Assembly (NCBI GenBank): GCA_902787185.1
Contig: CADAFP010000009.1
Coordinates: 1-64,000, forward strand
DNA from: an uncultured Bacteroidales bacterium
GTDB taxonomy: Bacteria > Bacteroidota > Bacteroidia > Bacteroidales > Muribaculaceae
DNA length: 64,000 nt
Direction of reading: 5' to 3'
The translations under genes and the position numbers were made by a program. Positions 43,062 to 52,453 of this stretch are shown here, piece after piece (position 1 is the stretch's first letter; each line of letters opens with the position of its first letter). The notes beneath the pieces are model-generated. The model saw only the letters and a list, made by a program, of their open reading frames with translations. It did no database searches and was not told where the DNA came from.

Positions 43062-45086
43062 TTAGTCGAGGATGATGCTGATGATCAGGTTTATGTCCGA
43101 GATGGTGACATTGCCGTCGCCATTGACATCAGCACGTTTCAAGACATCGTTGGAGGCGTGACCGCCCAGGATGATGTTCACCACCACGTTAATGTCGGCC
43201 ACGTTGACAGTACCGTCGAGGTTGACGTCACCACGCATCACTCTCTTCACCGTGCAGCTCTCGTCAGCGAAGCGGTACTCTACGCCTTCGACATTCGAGA
43301 GCAAGGTGCGGCTGAGCGTGATGGTGCCAGTACCGGTAAAGTTATCGGCAGCGACAATGTCAAAGGTGAACAGCGTTCCTTCGTTTCCGTCGATGGGGGT
43401 AACCTCGGGCGAATAGGCCATCACGCGGGTGGTGTTGCCCTCATGCTGGTAGTTGCCGATGATGAAGTCTTCAGAGGTGCGTTCATCCAATTGGAAATCG
43501 TCTTCCTCACCTGCCAAGCGGATGCTCAATCCTTGGCTCAGGGTGATGTCGGTCTGGAAGGCGGTATATTCCTGCGCATTATTCAACTTGACGTTGACGG
43601 TCATATTTCCGCCTGCTGTAATCATGAGATTATCAGCGAACAGACGGTCGGCAGTCTCTTGTCCATAATTCTCAGGCAATGCGGTCTCGTCCTTGAGCAC
43701 GACATCCGACATCACGAGCAGGTCATAAGAGTCGATGGCGTTGCTCTGGTCCATATCGGCGGCCATGAAGTAGAACGGTGTCGGATTCATGCCCAGGATG
43801 TAGCGTGAGGTAGTGACAACATCACCAACGGTATAGAAGCCGTTATTGTTCACGTCGCCCGTGTTATAGGGATAAACCGTCAGCGTGCCGGTAGCGTCGT
43901 TGACGTAGAGGGGTTGTCCGTCGGTACCTGTCAACGTGGTGTTGTTCAGGTGGAGGGTATAGGTGGTGTCAGCTTTGGCGGGCACCTGCAGGGTGATGTA
44001 GAACAAGTCTCCGTCCTGGCCGTTATAGGCTGCCATCGTGGGTGACTGGCTCGTGATCTTCACGATGCCGTTCTCCATCTCCTCGGCCTGAATCGTGTGG
44101 TCCTCGGCCTTGCGGTCCGACAGGGATACCAGGCACTGCTCTTGCTCTTTGACAACGGTAATGCCTTCGGGTAACTGCAACTCGGTCTGGAAACCGGCGA
44201 TGGCATCCTCGTTCTGCATCCTCACGGGCAGGGTGATGGTCCTGTCGTGCAGGGCGGCGGTGTCGGGCAGGAAGAAGTAGTTCCTGTCATAGCCGCTGCT
44301 GCCATACATGCCCGTGCGGTCATATTTCATGAAAACCTGCGACTCATTATTGCCGCCAGTGCCGTAGAAGAATGTGGAGGCATTGGAATCCCAGTTGGCG
44401 TTGATGCTCTCATAGATGTTGAAGATCTGGTTAGCGATAATCAGGTCTTGGTCCATGCGGCTCACGGCCTCATCTTGGTTGTCGTTCTGCAGGAACAGGG
44501 CGAACAGGGTGTGCTCTTTCTTCAACGCGCCGTTGGCTTTGTATCGGCTGGCGTTCTTTGCCGATAAATGGCAGCCGTATGAGTTGACGTTGTAGCATAC
44601 CACCGAATAGACGTTATAGGTCTTGCCGTCAACGACTTTGGTGCCACGCTCACTCCATGTCAGGGTGGTTGATGTCGGCATGCGGTCACCGCCCATGTAG
44701 TTGATGTCATAGCCATCTTCGTTCTCAACGCTGGTGAGCGTGATGCCTTCGGGCAGATAGAGGTCACACTGGAAGGAATTGTAGGTGATCTCGTTGTAGC
44801 GGTCGCCAGATGAATTATAGGCGACGGGGGTGAGAGACTGCACGGTGTTGTTTCGGTAAATCTCATCATCGTTGAGATAGAACCACACAGTCTGGACATC
44901 ACCAGAGAAGAAGCTCACGCCCTTCTGGACGAACAAGTGGTCATTGGTCGCTTGACCGACCATGTTGGGCGTGATACTGTCATACTTGAATCCAAGTTCG
45001 CCATCGCTCAAATCCTCGGCTTGTGCCAGGAAACCAAGGCCGATAGCCATCGTCAAAAGCAAGAAATATTTTTTCATCATATTCAT
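43062..45086 (-). CDS. Secreted protein with cohesin-like modules and two dockerins
   Basis: The product has 674 residues; the signal peptide covers 1-24. Two immunoglobulin-like, cohesin-type stretches (about 275-400 and 475-605) share a ITLPVRMQNEDAIAGFQTEL / VNVKLNNAQEYTAFQTDI pattern, each followed by a dockerin: about 410-462 (GDVNNNGFYTVGDV and ADMDQSNAIDSYDL) and 619-674 (GDVNLDGTVNVADI and ADVNGDGNVTISDI). The first dockerin has weaker second-loop ligands. It is a surface or secreted scaffold candidate. It starts 21 bases after the typA stop, so it either uses a promoter inside typA or is read through from it. Confidence 0.8.
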   Translation of the reverse strand: MNMMKKYFLLLTMAIGLGFLAQAEDLSDGELGFKYDSITPNMVGQATNDHLFVQKGVSFFSGDVQTVWFYLNDDEIYRNNTVQSLTPVAYNSSGDRYNEITYNSFQCDLYLPEGITLTSVENEDGYDINYMGGDRMPTSTTLTWSERGTKVVDGKTYNVYSVVCYNVNSYGCHLSAKNASRYKANGALKKEHTLFALFLQNDNQDEAVSRMDQDLIIANQIFNIYESINANWDSNASTFFYGTGGNNESQVFMKYDRTGMYGSSGYDRNYFFLPDTAALHDRTITLPVRMQNEDAIAGFQTELQLPEGITVVKEQEQCLVSLSDRKAEDHTIQAEEMENGIVKITSQSPTMAAYNGQDGDLFYITLQVPAKADTTYTLHLNNTTLTGTDGQPLYVNDATGTLTVYPYNTGDVNNNGFYTVGDVVTTSRYILGMNPTPFYFMAADMDQSNAIDSYDLLVMSDVVLKDETALPENYGQETADRLFADNLMITAGGNMTVNVKLNNAQEYTAFQTDITLSQGLSIRLAGEEDDFQLDERTSEDFIIGNYQHEGNTTRVMAYSPEVTPIDGNEGTLFTFDIVAADNFTGTGTITLSRTLLSNVEGVEYRFADESCTVKRVMRGDVNLDGTVNVADINVVVNIILGGHASNDVLKRADVNGDGNVTISDINLIISIILD

Positions 45087-45107
45087 GTAGGGTTAAAATG
45101 GGTCCGT

Positions 45108-46925
45108 TCAATCATCGTCTTGGCCGTTGGCCTTTGCGATGCGCTTACGCTCGAGCTCGTCGAGGACGATTTTGCGCATGCGGATGTGGTTGGGCGTGAT
45201 CTCGACATACTCGTCGGCCTTGATATATTCCAGGGCCTCCTCGAGACTGAAGACGATGGGGGGTACGATTTTCACCTTGTCATCGGCACCGCTGGCACGC
45301 ATGTTGGTCAGCTTCTTGGACTTGGTCACGTTGATGACCAGGTCTTTCTCCTTGGTGTGCTCGCCAACGACCTGTCCGCCATAGACCTCCTCCTGCGGGA
45401 AGATGAAGAAGCGGCCACGGTCCTGCAGCTTGTCGATGGCATAGGCATAGGCCGTGCCACCTTCCATAGCCACCAGCGAGCCGTTGGTGCGGCGCGAGAT
45501 GTCACCCTTCCAGGGCTCGTAGTCCAGGAAGCGGTGCGACATGATGGCCTCGCCGGCACTGGCGGTGAGCACGTTGGTGCGCAGGCCGATGATGCCGCGT
45601 GACGGTATCTTGAATTGCAGGTGGATGCGGTCGTTCTGCGTCTCCATCATGGTCATCTCGCCCTTGCGGCGCGTCACCATGTCAATCATCTTGCTGGAAT
45701 ATTCCTCGGGCACATTGATGCTCAGCTCCTCGATGGGCTCGCATTTCACACCGTCAATGTGCTTGATGATGACCTGGGGCTGGCCCACCTGGAGCTCGTA
45801 ACCCTCACGGCGCATCTCCTCGATGAGCACCGATAGGTGCAGCACGCCGCGGCCATACACGTTCCACGCGTCCTCGTTCTCGGTGCGCTCCACGCGCAGG
45901 GCGAGGTTCTTGTCAAGCTCGCGCTGCAAGCGGTCCCAGATGTGGCGCGAGGTCACAAACTTGCCGTCCTTGCCGAAGAAGGGAGAATCGTTGATACAGA
46001 ACCGCATCGACATCGTCGGCTCGTCAATGGCAATGCGCGGCAGAGCCTCGGGGGTGGCGGGCAGGGTCACGGTGTCGCCAATCTCAAAACCTTCCAGACC
46101 GATGATGGCGCAGATGTCGCCACTGCTCACGCTCTCGACATGCTTTTGTCCCATGCCCTCAAAGGTGCGCAGCTCCTTGATTTTCTGCTTCACTACCTCG
46201 CCGTCCTTCTTGCACAGGGCGACTTCCATGCCGTCCTTCAACGTGCCGCGGTGAACACGACCCACGGCGATACGTCCCACGTAGCTGCTGTAGTCCAGCG
46301 ACGTGATGAGCATCTGGGCGTCACCCTCGAGCATTTCGGGCTCGGGGATGTACTTGATGATGGCGTCGAGCACGGCGGTGATGTTGTCGGTGGGCTGCTG
46401 CCAGTCTTCGCTCATCCAGCCTTCCTTGGCCGAGCCAAAGATGGTGGGGAAGTCCAGCTGGTCCTCATTGGCGTCAAGGTTGCACATCAGGTCAAAGACC
46501 ATCTCCTGCACCTCGTCGGGGCGGCAGTTGGGCTTATCGACCTTGTTGATGACCACAATGGGCTTGAGACCCAGTTGCAGGGCCTTCTGCAGCACAAAAC
46601 GCGTTTGGGGCATCGGGCCCTCAAAGGCATCGACCAGCAGCAGGCAACCGTCGGCCATGTTGAGCACGCGCTCCACCTCGCCGCCAAAGTCGCTATGGCC
46701 CGGGGTGTCGATGATGTTGATTTTGTAACCCTTGTAACTGATGGACACGTTCTTGGACAGGATGGTGATGCCGCGCTCGCGCTCCAGGTCATTGCTGTCG
46801 AGGATCTGCGTGCCCATGTTTTGGTTATCGCGGAACAGGTTTCCTGCCGCTAACATCTTATCTACCAGAGTCGTTTTGCCATGATCGACGTGCGCGATGA
46901 TGGCCACATTGCGGATGTTTTGCAT
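45108..46925 (-). CDS. typA: Ribosome-associated translational GTPase TypA/BipA
   Basis: The start chosen is ATG 46925 ([15 protein letters not shown]); an in-frame ATG at 46994 adds residues not in the family. The product has 605 residues, the usual length. AHVDHGKTT (P-loop), [15 protein letters not shown] and NKVDK are the G motifs; the C-terminal BipA domain contains [20 protein letters not shown]. It helps ribosome assembly under stress and at low temperature. The promoter is at 47014-47021. Confidence 0.96.
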   Translation of the reverse strand: MQNIRNVAIIAHVDHGKTTLVDKMLAAGNLFRDNQNMGTQILDSNDLERERGITILSKNVSISYKGYKINIIDTPGHSDFGGEVERVLNMADGCLLLVDAFEGPMPQTRFVLQKALQLGLKPIVVINKVDKPNCRPDEVQEMVFDLMCNLDANEDQLDFPTIFGSAKEGWMSEDWQQPTDNITAVLDAIIKYIPEPEMLEGDAQMLITSLDYSSYVGRIAVGRVHRGTLKDGMEVALCKKDGEVVKQKIKELRTFEGMGQKHVESVSSGDICAIIGLEGFEIGDTVTLPATPEALPRIAIDEPTMSMRFCINDSPFFGKDGKFVTSRHIWDRLQRELDKNLALRVERTENEDAWNVYGRGVLHLSVLIEEMRREGYELQVGQPQVIIKHIDGVKCEPIEELSINVPEEYSSKMIDMVTRRKGEMTMMETQNDRIHLQFKIPSRGIIGLRTNVLTASAGEAIMSHRFLDYEPWKGDISRRTNGSLVAMEGGTAYAYAIDKLQDRGRFFIFPQEEVYGGQVVGEHTKEKDLVINVTKSKKLTNMRASGADDKVKIVPPIVFSLEEALEYIKADEYVEITPNHIRMRKIVLDELERKRIAKANGQDDD

Positions 46926-47013
46926 ATTCCCTTCTTGAATTATCATCAGGCTGAGCTTCAGGAAATGTTCAAATAAATCTGGCACTTCTCTCAACTTGCC
47001 CTAATTTTGGCCG

Positions 47014-47021
47014 CAAAGATA
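47014..47021 (-). promoter_or_regulatory. Bacteroidetes -7 promoter element of typA
   Basis: TATCTTTG (then C) on the minus strand fits TAnnTTTG; the ATG at 46925 follows after about 88 bases. Confidence 0.65.
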
Positions 47022-47140
47022 CTACTTTTTTTTCAGTTCTCAGCCCCCAAGAGGCGCTTTTCAATGCATGGCCGATTCTCTTTTTACATTTTGGCTATTA
47101 CACCTGGCTGATGTGACTCCTCAACGGTGTGGTTCTTCTG

Positions 47141-49582
47141 CTATTCGGCCGTGATGCTGTTGACGGGATTTTCACGGGCTGTGCGCCAGCTTTGGAGGGC
47201 TACGGTTCCCAGGGTGACTGTGCTGATGAGCGCCAACGATAACGGGAAAATCCACCAGTGGATAACGGTGTGCTCGGCAAAGTAATTCAAGGTGAGTCGG
47301 CCACACAGGTAGGCGATGGGCGCGGCAATGGCAAAACTGATGAGTATCAAGGGGATATATTGCTTGCAAAGCATCCACACCACTTCTCCGGTCTTGGCTC
47401 CCGTGATTTTGCGGATGCCGATCTCTTTGCGCCGGTATTCCGATTCAAACATGGCCATGCAGAACACACCTATCAGCGTGATGATGGTAAAGATGATGCA
47501 GAGGAAATAGAACCACTCAAAGAAGCGCAATTCGTTGGCATAGGACTTCTCGAGCTTTTCGTCATATGATACCAGCGGTTGGGCCTCTTTTTTAAAGTGT
47601 TCACGCAGGATGGCATTCGCTTTTTCTCTAACGGTGTCAAGGTCGGCATCGGCGTTCACGCCAATGCTGAGATTAAACAGTCCGGCAATGTGATTCCGTA
47701 CAACGAAAGCGAAAGGCTCGTCGCTCAGTAAACGGGTGGTGTTATAGCGGATGTCCTCGCACACACCAACAATGGTCACGCTGTCGTTGCCTCCATTTAT
47801 GGGGATTCTCGTGCCTACTTTTACCCATTCCCATTGCTGTTGTGCCGATTGGCTGAAGATGATGGCCGCGGTGTCGGTGGGTAGGAAATCACGCCCCTCA
47901 ACCACCTCGATGCCCAGGGTGCGCAGATAGGACCAGTCAACTCCAGTAAAACTTAAATCGATTCTTTTATTCTCGATGATAATCCCATGCTTGTAATGGG
48001 TGTCGGCAAGTCCCATGGTCCCATCCGACATTGACACGCTTTTGACTCCCGGCAAGGCCGACAGCTCCTCACAAAGTCCCAGTTCCTCACTCCGGTTGGT
48101 TGCAAGGGGCAGCGGTGACATGAGGACTCGCCCTTTGTCGAAACCATAGTCTGATTTGAAAATAAAACGGTGCTCGTCAATCAATATGCCCATATAGATG
48201 ACCATCAGCAGGGAGGAGAACAACTGGAGGCACAGGATGGCCCGGCGCAGTTTGTGACCTTGAGGGGTGAGGCCGAAGTCGCCTTTTAGCGCTGTGGCAG
48301 GGGCAAATGAGGTCACAAAAGCAGCTGGATAGTAACCCGCAGCAATGCCAACGGCAACGGCCATGACCAACATGGACAATGAGAGCGCCCAATGATGCAA
48401 CGGCGAGAGGTTGCCGTCGGTCAGCCTATCGACTAAAGGCCATAAAGCCAGCAGGCTGCATAACAGCAATGCGATGACACACGCGATGAGCGACGTGACA
48501 ACGCACTCGGCGATGATGCCCCGCCGCAGTTGACGACGTGTGGCTCCCAGAATGAGTCGGGTGTTCTGGCTGCGGATGCGCATCGGGCTTTCCACCAGCG
48601 TGAAATTCAGGAAGTGGATAGTGGCAATGATGATGAGCAACAGGCAGGCAAGCACCAGCAGGATGAACATCGCTGTATAACCATGCTTGCCAGTGTTGTT
48701 TGACGTGCTATAGAAATAGCTGTATGCTATGGGCGTGAACCTGAAATGCGTGTGCTTGATGTTTTTCTTGAAATCCTCGATGTTATCAATCTGCGTATAG
48801 CTTTCCCATCCCTCTTTCTCCATCATGTTGTAAACAATCTCTTTGAGGCGCCTGTTGAGCGACTCCACGTCTTTAGGCGCTTGTTTAAACTTGACGAGAC
48901 ACGAGAAGGTGGTGCCGAAGTTGTGCTTGTATTGATGCGCATCACCGATGTTCACGAAAATGCCGTTCCTTAACTCGCTGTCCAGGGGGAAATCCTTATA
49001 AACGCCTTGAACCGGCCAACTTTGGGCCTGCTGTCCGTTTTCATCGTATAAATGTATCGAGTCGTTTGATACATCGGTTCTACCGAAGCATTCTTTAGCA
49101 ATGCTCTCGGGAATGACAACTCCCCAGCTGGCAGGATCTTGGTTGTCCCATTCAATGCTGCCGCTCAACTTCTTGTTGGTGAGGGTGCTGATAGCGGTGT
49201 TATTGCAGGGGTAGCAATTGAAAGTCGTCTTCTTGCCGTCCTTATTCTGGAATGGTGTCTTGTAGAAATTGGGAAAGAAGTTCTCGTCGTTGATATAGCA
49301 GACCAGCGACACCGATTCCACTTGCGGCAGGCTGTCGAGGGCTAAGGTAAAAGGAAGGTGAATATTGTCGTTAAATTCATATTCATTTCCCATATAGTCG
49401 GTGTCAAGCCGGTATATCCGGTCATAATCTTCCACGTTGTGATTGTAGGTGGCCTGATAGATGATTTGCGTCATCAGCAGGTAGAACGACGAGAAAGCCA
49501 CCACCAGCCCCAGGATGTTGAGGGCTGTAGGCATCTTGAAGCGACGTGCATAATAGATGATATTCTTGAATATCTCGGTCAT
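47141..49582 (-). CDS. FtsX-like ABC transporter permease (MacB-type, double module)
   Basis: The product has 813 residues. An N-terminal helix (LNILGLVVAFSSFYLLM) is followed by a large periplasmic domain (about 45-285), four membrane helices (about 290-435) that form FtsX module 1, a second periplasmic domain (about 450-680) and three helices (about 690-800, GVFCMAMFESEYRRKEIGIRKITGA) forming module 2. It is the Bacteroidetes-type fused permease of mechanotransmission or lipoprotein/peptide export. No ATP-binding partner gene is adjacent, which is common for this family. Confidence 0.85.
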   Translation of the reverse strand: MTEIFKNIIYYARRFKMPTALNILGLVVAFSSFYLLMTQIIYQATYNHNVEDYDRIYRLDTDYMGNEYEFNDNIHLPFTLALDSLPQVESVSLVCYINDENFFPNFYKTPFQNKDGKKTTFNCYPCNNTAISTLTNKKLSGSIEWDNQDPASWGVVIPESIAKECFGRTDVSNDSIHLYDENGQQAQSWPVQGVYKDFPLDSELRNGIFVNIGDAHQYKHNFGTTFSCLVKFKQAPKDVESLNRRLKEIVYNMMEKEGWESYTQIDNIEDFKKNIKHTHFRFTPIAYSYFYSTSNNTGKHGYTAMFILLVLACLLLIIIATIHFLNFTLVESPMRIRSQNTRLILGATRRQLRRGIIAECVVTSLIACVIALLLCSLLALWPLVDRLTDGNLSPLHHWALSLSMLVMAVAVGIAAGYYPAAFVTSFAPATALKGDFGLTPQGHKLRRAILCLQLFSSLLMVIYMGILIDEHRFIFKSDYGFDKGRVLMSPLPLATNRSEELGLCEELSALPGVKSVSMSDGTMGLADTHYKHGIIIENKRIDLSFTGVDWSYLRTLGIEVVEGRDFLPTDTAAIIFSQSAQQQWEWVKVGTRIPINGGNDSVTIVGVCEDIRYNTTRLLSDEPFAFVVRNHIAGLFNLSIGVNADADLDTVREKANAILREHFKKEAQPLVSYDEKLEKSYANELRFFEWFYFLCIIFTIITLIGVFCMAMFESEYRRKEIGIRKITGAKTGEVVWMLCKQYIPLILISFAIAAPIAYLCGRLTLNYFAEHTVIHWWIFPLSLALISTVTLGTVALQSWRTARENPVNSITAE

Positions 49583-49788
49583 CGGCTGTGACTGAAAATT
49601 GTCTGTAGCGGCGGTGGGGCCGCGGCTGATTTTGATGCAAATCTACAATGACTTGACTGAGCCATCAAGTATTTTTGAGTAAAAATGATGTCAAAATGGC
49701 TTTTTTGCGATTTTGTGTCTAATTATTTGACACTTTTTTGCTCATGGGCATTTTAAAATTGGCTTTAAGAATAAAATTATGCTTCAAG

Positions 49789-49820
49789 TTTGTTTTTATT
49801 TACGAGATTGTGTATATTTG
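49789..49820 (+). promoter_or_regulatory. Complete Bacteroidetes promoter (-33 and -7)
   Basis: TTTG at 49789-49792 and TATATTTG at 49813-49820 with a 20-base spacer match the -33/-7 pattern, 30 bases before the ATG at 49851. Confidence 0.78.
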
Positions 49821-49850
49821 CAGCGGACAATTTTTAATACCTGATTATTT

Positions 49851-51200
49851 ATGAATTCTATACATTTAAATAGGCTTTTATTGACGATATGCCTGTTAGG
49901 GGCGATATCGCTGTCGCTCATGGCTGGTGGCGTTAAAAAGCCTGCGCCGAACCCCGACCTGGAATTCTCCTTTTATGGCCAGACGCTTCATGCCGCCTGG
50001 CTGAAGCCGGTTAAGCTGAAATCGGTCTATCAGAATGACGTGTCGGCGGCATGGCGCGAGTACCAGAAACGTGATTTCGCCCCCGTGTTGTCCTCGTTCA
50101 GGACACTGGCCGAGCAGATGGGCCTGAATGACTGGTTTGTATTCCGGCTGGTGAGGGAGTATTCCGAGGGCCTCTTGCGTGATGCCGCGCCGATGGACCG
50201 CGTCTTGCTGGAGCATTTCCTGCTGGTGGAACTGGGCTATAATGTGCGTCTGGCGCGCACCGAGAACCAGCTGTTGCTCATGGTGCCCTTTGAGCAGGAG
50301 GTGTATGAGCGGTTTTTCATCAACTTGGATGGCCAGGAGTATTATCTCTTCTTTGACGGGCTGGAGGGTGATTTGGATAAAATATCGGTGATTCAGCCTT
50401 GTGACCCGTCCAAGAAGGATGTGGGCAAGGGACGGATTTTCAGCCTGTTGTTTGATGACAAGACATTGAGCGTTTCGTCGGGCGAAAACAGATTGTGCGA
50501 CTACGATGACGGGACGATTCATGTCACATGCTCGGTCGATCCCGGCATCATCAGGATGTTGAGGGACTACCCCCTCTTGAACGTGCAGTGCTATGCCTCG
50601 TCGGTTGTGCTGCCGCAATTTCAGGAGTCGGTTTTGGAACAGCTGTCGGCCCAGCTTGCCGATATGAGCCAGTGTGATGCGGCCGACGCGCTGCTGCATT
50701 TTGTGCAGCATGTATTTGGCTATGAGGAGGATGGAGAGCAGTATGGTGCTGAAAAAGTCAATTTTGTCGAGGAGAATTTCTACTATGACAAGAACGACTG
50801 CGAGGACCGTTCCATCCTGTATGCCTTCTTGGTGCAGTCGTTGTTGGGACTGGATGTGCAGTTTGTGGAATATCCCGGGCATGAATGCACGGCAGTGCGA
50901 TTCACCGATTGCACTCCCAACGGCAACGGCTATTACTATGGCAAGGACTATTACCTCATCTGTGACCCGTCCTACATCGGTGCTACCATAGGCCGGTGCA
51001 TGCCCAAATTTCGTGCGGTGCAGCCCACCGTCAAGACGATGACTGCCGTGCTGGCAAGTTCCAACGATGACACGCCGCTGCAGCCACGACTGGATAAGCA
51101 TTTGGTCTTGTCCAACATATCGGTTGAGATCATCGAATCTCCTCATAACGATGCCGTGGCCGACTCCACCAGCACCATCTCGTGGAAACAGCTATTCTAA
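49851..51200 (+). CDS. Exported transglutaminase-like protein
   Basis: The product has 449 residues and a signal peptide (1-25). Residues about 300-385 form a transglutaminase-like (papain-fold) core: C317 in YYDKNDCEDRSILYAFL, H344 in VEYPGHECTAV and D372 in LICDPSYIGATIG give the Cys-His-Asp triad. The N-terminal 300 residues are unassigned, mixed helix and strand. Family relatives act as cysteine peptidases or cross-linkers; which applies is unknown. It has its own full promoter and is followed after 63 bases by an SDR gene. Confidence 0.75.
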   Translation: MNSIHLNRLLLTICLLGAISLSLMAGGVKKPAPNPDLEFSFYGQTLHAAWLKPVKLKSVYQNDVSAAWREYQKRDFAPVLSSFRTLAEQMGLNDWFVFRLVREYSEGLLRDAAPMDRVLLEHFLLVELGYNVRLARTENQLLLMVPFEQEVYERFFINLDGQEYYLFFDGLEGDLDKISVIQPCDPSKKDVGKGRIFSLLFDDKTLSVSSGENRLCDYDDGTIHVTCSVDPGIIRMLRDYPLLNVQCYASSVVLPQFQESVLEQLSAQLADMSQCDAADALLHFVQHVFGYEEDGEQYGAEKVNFVEENFYYDKNDCEDRSILYAFLVQSLLGLDVQFVEYPGHECTAVRFTDCTPNGNGYYYGKDYYLICDPSYIGATIGRCMPKFRAVQPTVKTMTAVLASSNDDTPLQPRLDKHLVLSNISVEIIESPHNDAVADSTSTISWKQLF

Positions 51201-51263
51201 TAATCCTGCTCCACACACTTGATGAGAACATCATAAACCTATTATAGTATCAAATACAAGAAC

Positions 51264-52019
51264 ATGAAGAAAATCGCTTTAGTAACTGGCGCGACGAGCG
51301 GCATCGGTGAGGCCTGCGCGCGCAAACTGGCCGAGAATGGCTACAACTTGATTATTACCGGCCGCAGGGCCGACCGACTGAATGCCATCGCCGACGAGCT
51401 GCGTGCCCTCGGTGCCGAGGTGTTGACACTGGTGTTTGATGTGCGTGACCGCGAGGCGGCCACGGCAGCGATCAACGGCCTGCCCGCCGAGTGGCAGGAG
51501 ATTGACGTCCTGATTAATAATGCGGGCGGAGCATTAGGCCTTGAGCCTGAATATGCCGGCGATTACGTCGATTGGGATACGATGATTGACACCAATATCA
51601 AGGGCCTGTTGACGATGACGCGCCTCGTCGTCCCGGGCATGGTGGAACGCGACCGCGGCCATGTGGTGAACATCGGCAGTGTGGCTGGTGATGCCGCCTA
51701 TGCGGGCGGTAACGTCTATTGTGCCACCAAATCGGCCGTGAAGGCCTTGAGCGATGGCCTGCGCATCGACGTGGCCCACACCCGCGTGCGTGTGACCAAC
51801 ATCAAGCCCGGCCTGGTCGAGACCAATTTCTCGGTTATCCGTTTCCATGGCGATAAAGACCGCGCCGACGGCGTCTATAAGGGAATTGAACCGCTCACCG
51901 GCAAGGACATCGCCGAGAGTGTTTACTATGCCGTGAGCGCCCCTGCCCACGTCCAGGTCGCCGAAATCCTCATCCTGGCCACCCACCAAGCCAGCGGCAG
52001 CGTCATTCACCGCAAATAA
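51264..52019 (+). CDS. Short-chain dehydrogenase/reductase (YdfG-like)
   Basis: The product has 251 residues. VTGATSGIGEA binds NADP(H), LINNAGGALGLEP and the catalytic Ser (NIGSVAGDAAY) and Y-x-x-x-K (VYCATKSAV) are all present. It is most like the 3-hydroxy acid/serine dehydrogenase subgroup (YdfG, YMR226c). It ends 23 bases before a 23-bp perfect hairpin terminator. The long upstream gap to the transglutaminase-like gene holds no promoter that I can recognise, so the two may be co-transcribed. Confidence 0.88.
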   Translation: MKKIALVTGATSGIGEACARKLAENGYNLIITGRRADRLNAIADELRALGAEVLTLVFDVRDREAATAAINGLPAEWQEIDVLINNAGGALGLEPEYAGDYVDWDTMIDTNIKGLLTMTRLVVPGMVERDRGHVVNIGSVAGDAAYAGGNVYCATKSAVKALSDGLRIDVAHTRVRVTNIKPGLVETNFSVIRFHGDKDRADGVYKGIEPLTGKDIAESVYYAVSAPAHVQVAEILILATHQASGSVIHRK

Positions 52020-52042
52020 CGACAAAACAACAGGGATTGTTC

Positions 52043-52096
52043 GCTATCGCTCACAAGAAATCAAATTGATTTTTTTGATTTCTTGTGAGCGATAGC
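52043..52096 (+). terminator. Very stable 23-bp perfect hairpin after the SDR gene
   Basis: Arms 52043-52065 and 52074-52096 are perfectly complementary with an 8-base loop; the stem core AAGAAATCAAA/TTTGATTTCTT is flanked by GCTATCGCTCAC. It lies 24 bases past the stop. The U-run lies inside the loop and arm rather than after it, so it may act as an mRNA-end protector as well. Confidence 0.75.
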
Positions 52097-52373
52097 ACGA
52101 TCATTTATGCCGTTCTTGGTTTGACAACATTTGGACTTGCAGGAGTGGCAATGAAATTTGTTGTCAACGTAATTTCAACACCAGATTTTACTTGACTAGT
52201 ACATAACCTTTGTATCCGACTATTGGAAGAGGCTGTTGGCCTTGACTTGAGAAACAGGAAACCCTTTGTGAAATTAACCTGAATTATTTATTGAGTTGCA
52301 AGTCATCTAAAAGATTCCAAGATGTTGGCACTTTCAGGTCGATTGTCGGAATATCGATTACCATAATGAAAGC
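52097..52373. other. Intergenic stretch with possible minus-strand gene debris
   Basis: No full gene is seen. On the minus strand a 26-codon frame from ATG 52364 to TAA 52284 codes a protein-like peptide (MVIDIPTIDLKV... LLDDLQLNK). A little further downstream another frame codes ...PLPIVGYKGYVLVK-stop. Both look like C-terminal pieces of lost genes. This is weak evidence. Confidence 0.3.
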
Positions 52374-52436
52374 GGATACCGTATTGTGAAAATACGGTAT
52401 CCACGTCTAACGGTAAAAGACAGTTAAGCTGTCTTT
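52374..52436 (-). terminator. Double hairpin terminator of the LRR/dockerin/FISUMP gene
   Basis: Nearest to the stop is AAAGACAG (52416-52423) with CTGTCTTT (52429-52436). Beyond it GGATACCGTATT (52374-52385) pairs with AATACGGTATCC (52391-52402). Both lie within 80 bases of the stop at 52454. Confidence 0.72.
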
Positions 52437-52453
52437 ATTTAATGAACTTGTTA

